A stretch of DNA of 5,261 bases from Candidatus Gallimonas caecicola. Lineage in GTDB: Bacteria > Bacillota > Clostridia > Christensenellales > Borkfalkiaceae. Below the pieces are notes generated by a model. That model was given only the letters and a program-made list of their open reading frames with translations, was not told the DNA's origin and ran no database searches. Location: positions 1-5,261 of the forward strand of contig CAJFNH010000096.1 of NCBI GenBank assembly GCA_904394195.1. The letters are read 5' to 3'. Made by a program: the position numbers and the translations under genes. Shown here piece by piece: positions 4,693 through 5,261 of this stretch (position 1 is its first letter; every line of letters begins with the position of its first letter).

Positions 4693-5261
4693 ATGCCGAT
4701 CGACTGGCGGGCGCTGACAGACGGACCGCTCCCCCTCGACTACTATGCCGTGACCGTGCGCGGCGGCGCCGTTGCCGCGCAGAAGGTCTACTATCGGACG
4801 GACGCCGCACAAACGGGGCTTCCCCCGTTTGACGGGCTGTGCGCCGCGGGGCTTCTGCGCCCCTTTTCTTTCGGCACCGATGACGCGGGCAACAAAAAGT
4901 ATGACTTTGCACTGACGCGCGAGTTCCGCGCGGTCTGCCATGCCGTCGCGCGGCAGTACCCATTCTTTGACGCGGAGCGCGTGATCGCGCTGGATTCCCT
5001 CATGCAGCGCTCCGGCGCGGCGCAGGGGAAGATCGTCGGAATGAAAGTACAGGACAAGACCGTGAAAAGCGTGTGCCTGTATCTGCGCACCGCCCTGCCG
5101 TGCACCGACGAAAGGGCGGATGACGCCGCGCAGCTGGCCGCCGCATTCGCGCGGGTGCAGGCCCCCTCCTGTCCCCCGCCTTCTGGAAAAGACGTACAGC
5201 TCTATCTTGTGGCGCTCGACTTTGCGCAGACGGCGTTCAAACTCAAACTGTACTATAAATT
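4693..5261 (+). CDS. Unrecognised protein of the peptide cassette, 189 codons seen, open at the right edge
   Basis: The ATG at 4693 directly follows the precursor stop (TAA at 4690-4692), with only a G-rich GGCGG stretch as possible ribosome site, so translation is probably coupled to the peptide gene. The frame stays open to the window end. I do not recognise the product with confidence. Visible are about four beta-hairpin-like stretches: residues 17-36 (ending AQKVYYRT), 57-76 (PFSFGT...KKYDFALTR), 113-133 (IVGMKVQDKTVKSVCLYLRT) and 170-189 (LYLVALDFAQTAFKLKLYYK), with helical segments such as 77-104 and 140-156 between them. Alternating helices and strands carrying basic/Tyr patterns (K-x-Y, K-x-K-x-Y) together with LVALDF recall ABBA-type aromatic prenyltransferases. 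That is a weak resemblance, not an assignment. No signal peptide, transmembrane helix or peptidase/ABC-transporter motif is seen. Four Cys residues (C50, C82, C128, C137) and C160 are scattered without a cluster motif. Confidence 0.8.
   Translation, partial: MPIDWRALTDGPLPLDYYAVTVRGGAVAAQKVYYRTDAAQTGLPPFDGLCAAGLLRPFSFGTDDAGNKKYDFALTREFRAVCHAVARQYPFFDAERVIALDSLMQRSGAAQGKIVGMKVQDKTVKSVCLYLRTALPCTDERADDAAQLAAAFARVQAPSCPPPSGKDVQLYLVALDFAQTAFKLKLYYK

Noticed and set aside
4511..4717. Alternative-frame 68-codon ORF overlapping the Cys-rich peptide
   Set aside because: It is an Ala/Thr/Arg low-complexity frame with no ribosome site. The peptide frame at 4486 has a good ribosome site and a non-random Cys pattern.
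3325..4941. Long minus-strand open frame (538 codons) opposite the radical-SAM, precursor and third genes
   Set aside because: It spans three well-supported plus-strand genes and has low-complexity Ala/Arg/Val composition with no motif. It is a reverse-frame shadow.

Overview
This is a 5.26 kb window from a GC-rich bacterial chromosome whose intergenic stretches are AT-rich. The gene content fits an anaerobic member of the Clostridia/Bacillota: an EFR1-type flavodoxin/ferredoxin fusion, a SPASM radical-SAM peptide maturase, a Cys-rich peptide, and promoters at or near the sigma-A consensus (TTGACA-17-TATAAT). The taxonomic statement is inference; there is no rRNA or other phylogenetic marker here.

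Minus-strand half (about 1-3155). Reading leftward from the divergent intergenic region: a near-consensus promoter (3127-3155), then a 510-residue extended-SDR NAD(P)-dependent oxidoreductase with a long C-terminal extension ending in a zinc-ribbon-like Cys/His cluster (1561-3093). It overlaps by ATGA a 285-residue EFR1-like flavodoxin-fold/2x[4Fe-4S] protein (707-1564). The two form an operon and may work together in a redox reaction whose substrate cannot be read from sequence. Next comes a perfect-consensus promoter (677-705), followed by the first 216 codons of cysteine synthase (cysK), which runs off the left edge.

Divergent intergenic region (3094-3354). It carries the minus-strand SDR promoter on one side and a perfect plus-strand promoter (3286-3314) on the other.

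Plus-strand half (3286-5261): a compact three-gene cassette that looks like a RiPP (ribosomally synthesised, post-translationally modified peptide) locus. A 370-residue radical-SAM/SPASM enzyme (3355-4467) is followed after 18 bases by a 68-residue peptide (4486-4692). The peptide's core has seven cysteines spaced exactly every fourth residue (C32, 36, 40, 44, 48, 52, 56) and a Ser/Gly tail ending in Trp. Directly after its stop codon (TAA then ATG) begins a third gene, open at the right edge, whose product I do not recognise. It shows about four beta-hairpin-like segments, several with a K-x-Y or L-Y pattern. This is the most interesting part of the window: a candidate thioether-type (sactipeptide/ranthipeptide-like) RiPP system with a perfectly periodic CXXX core and an unassigned partner protein, possibly a prenyltransferase-fold enzyme (speculative).
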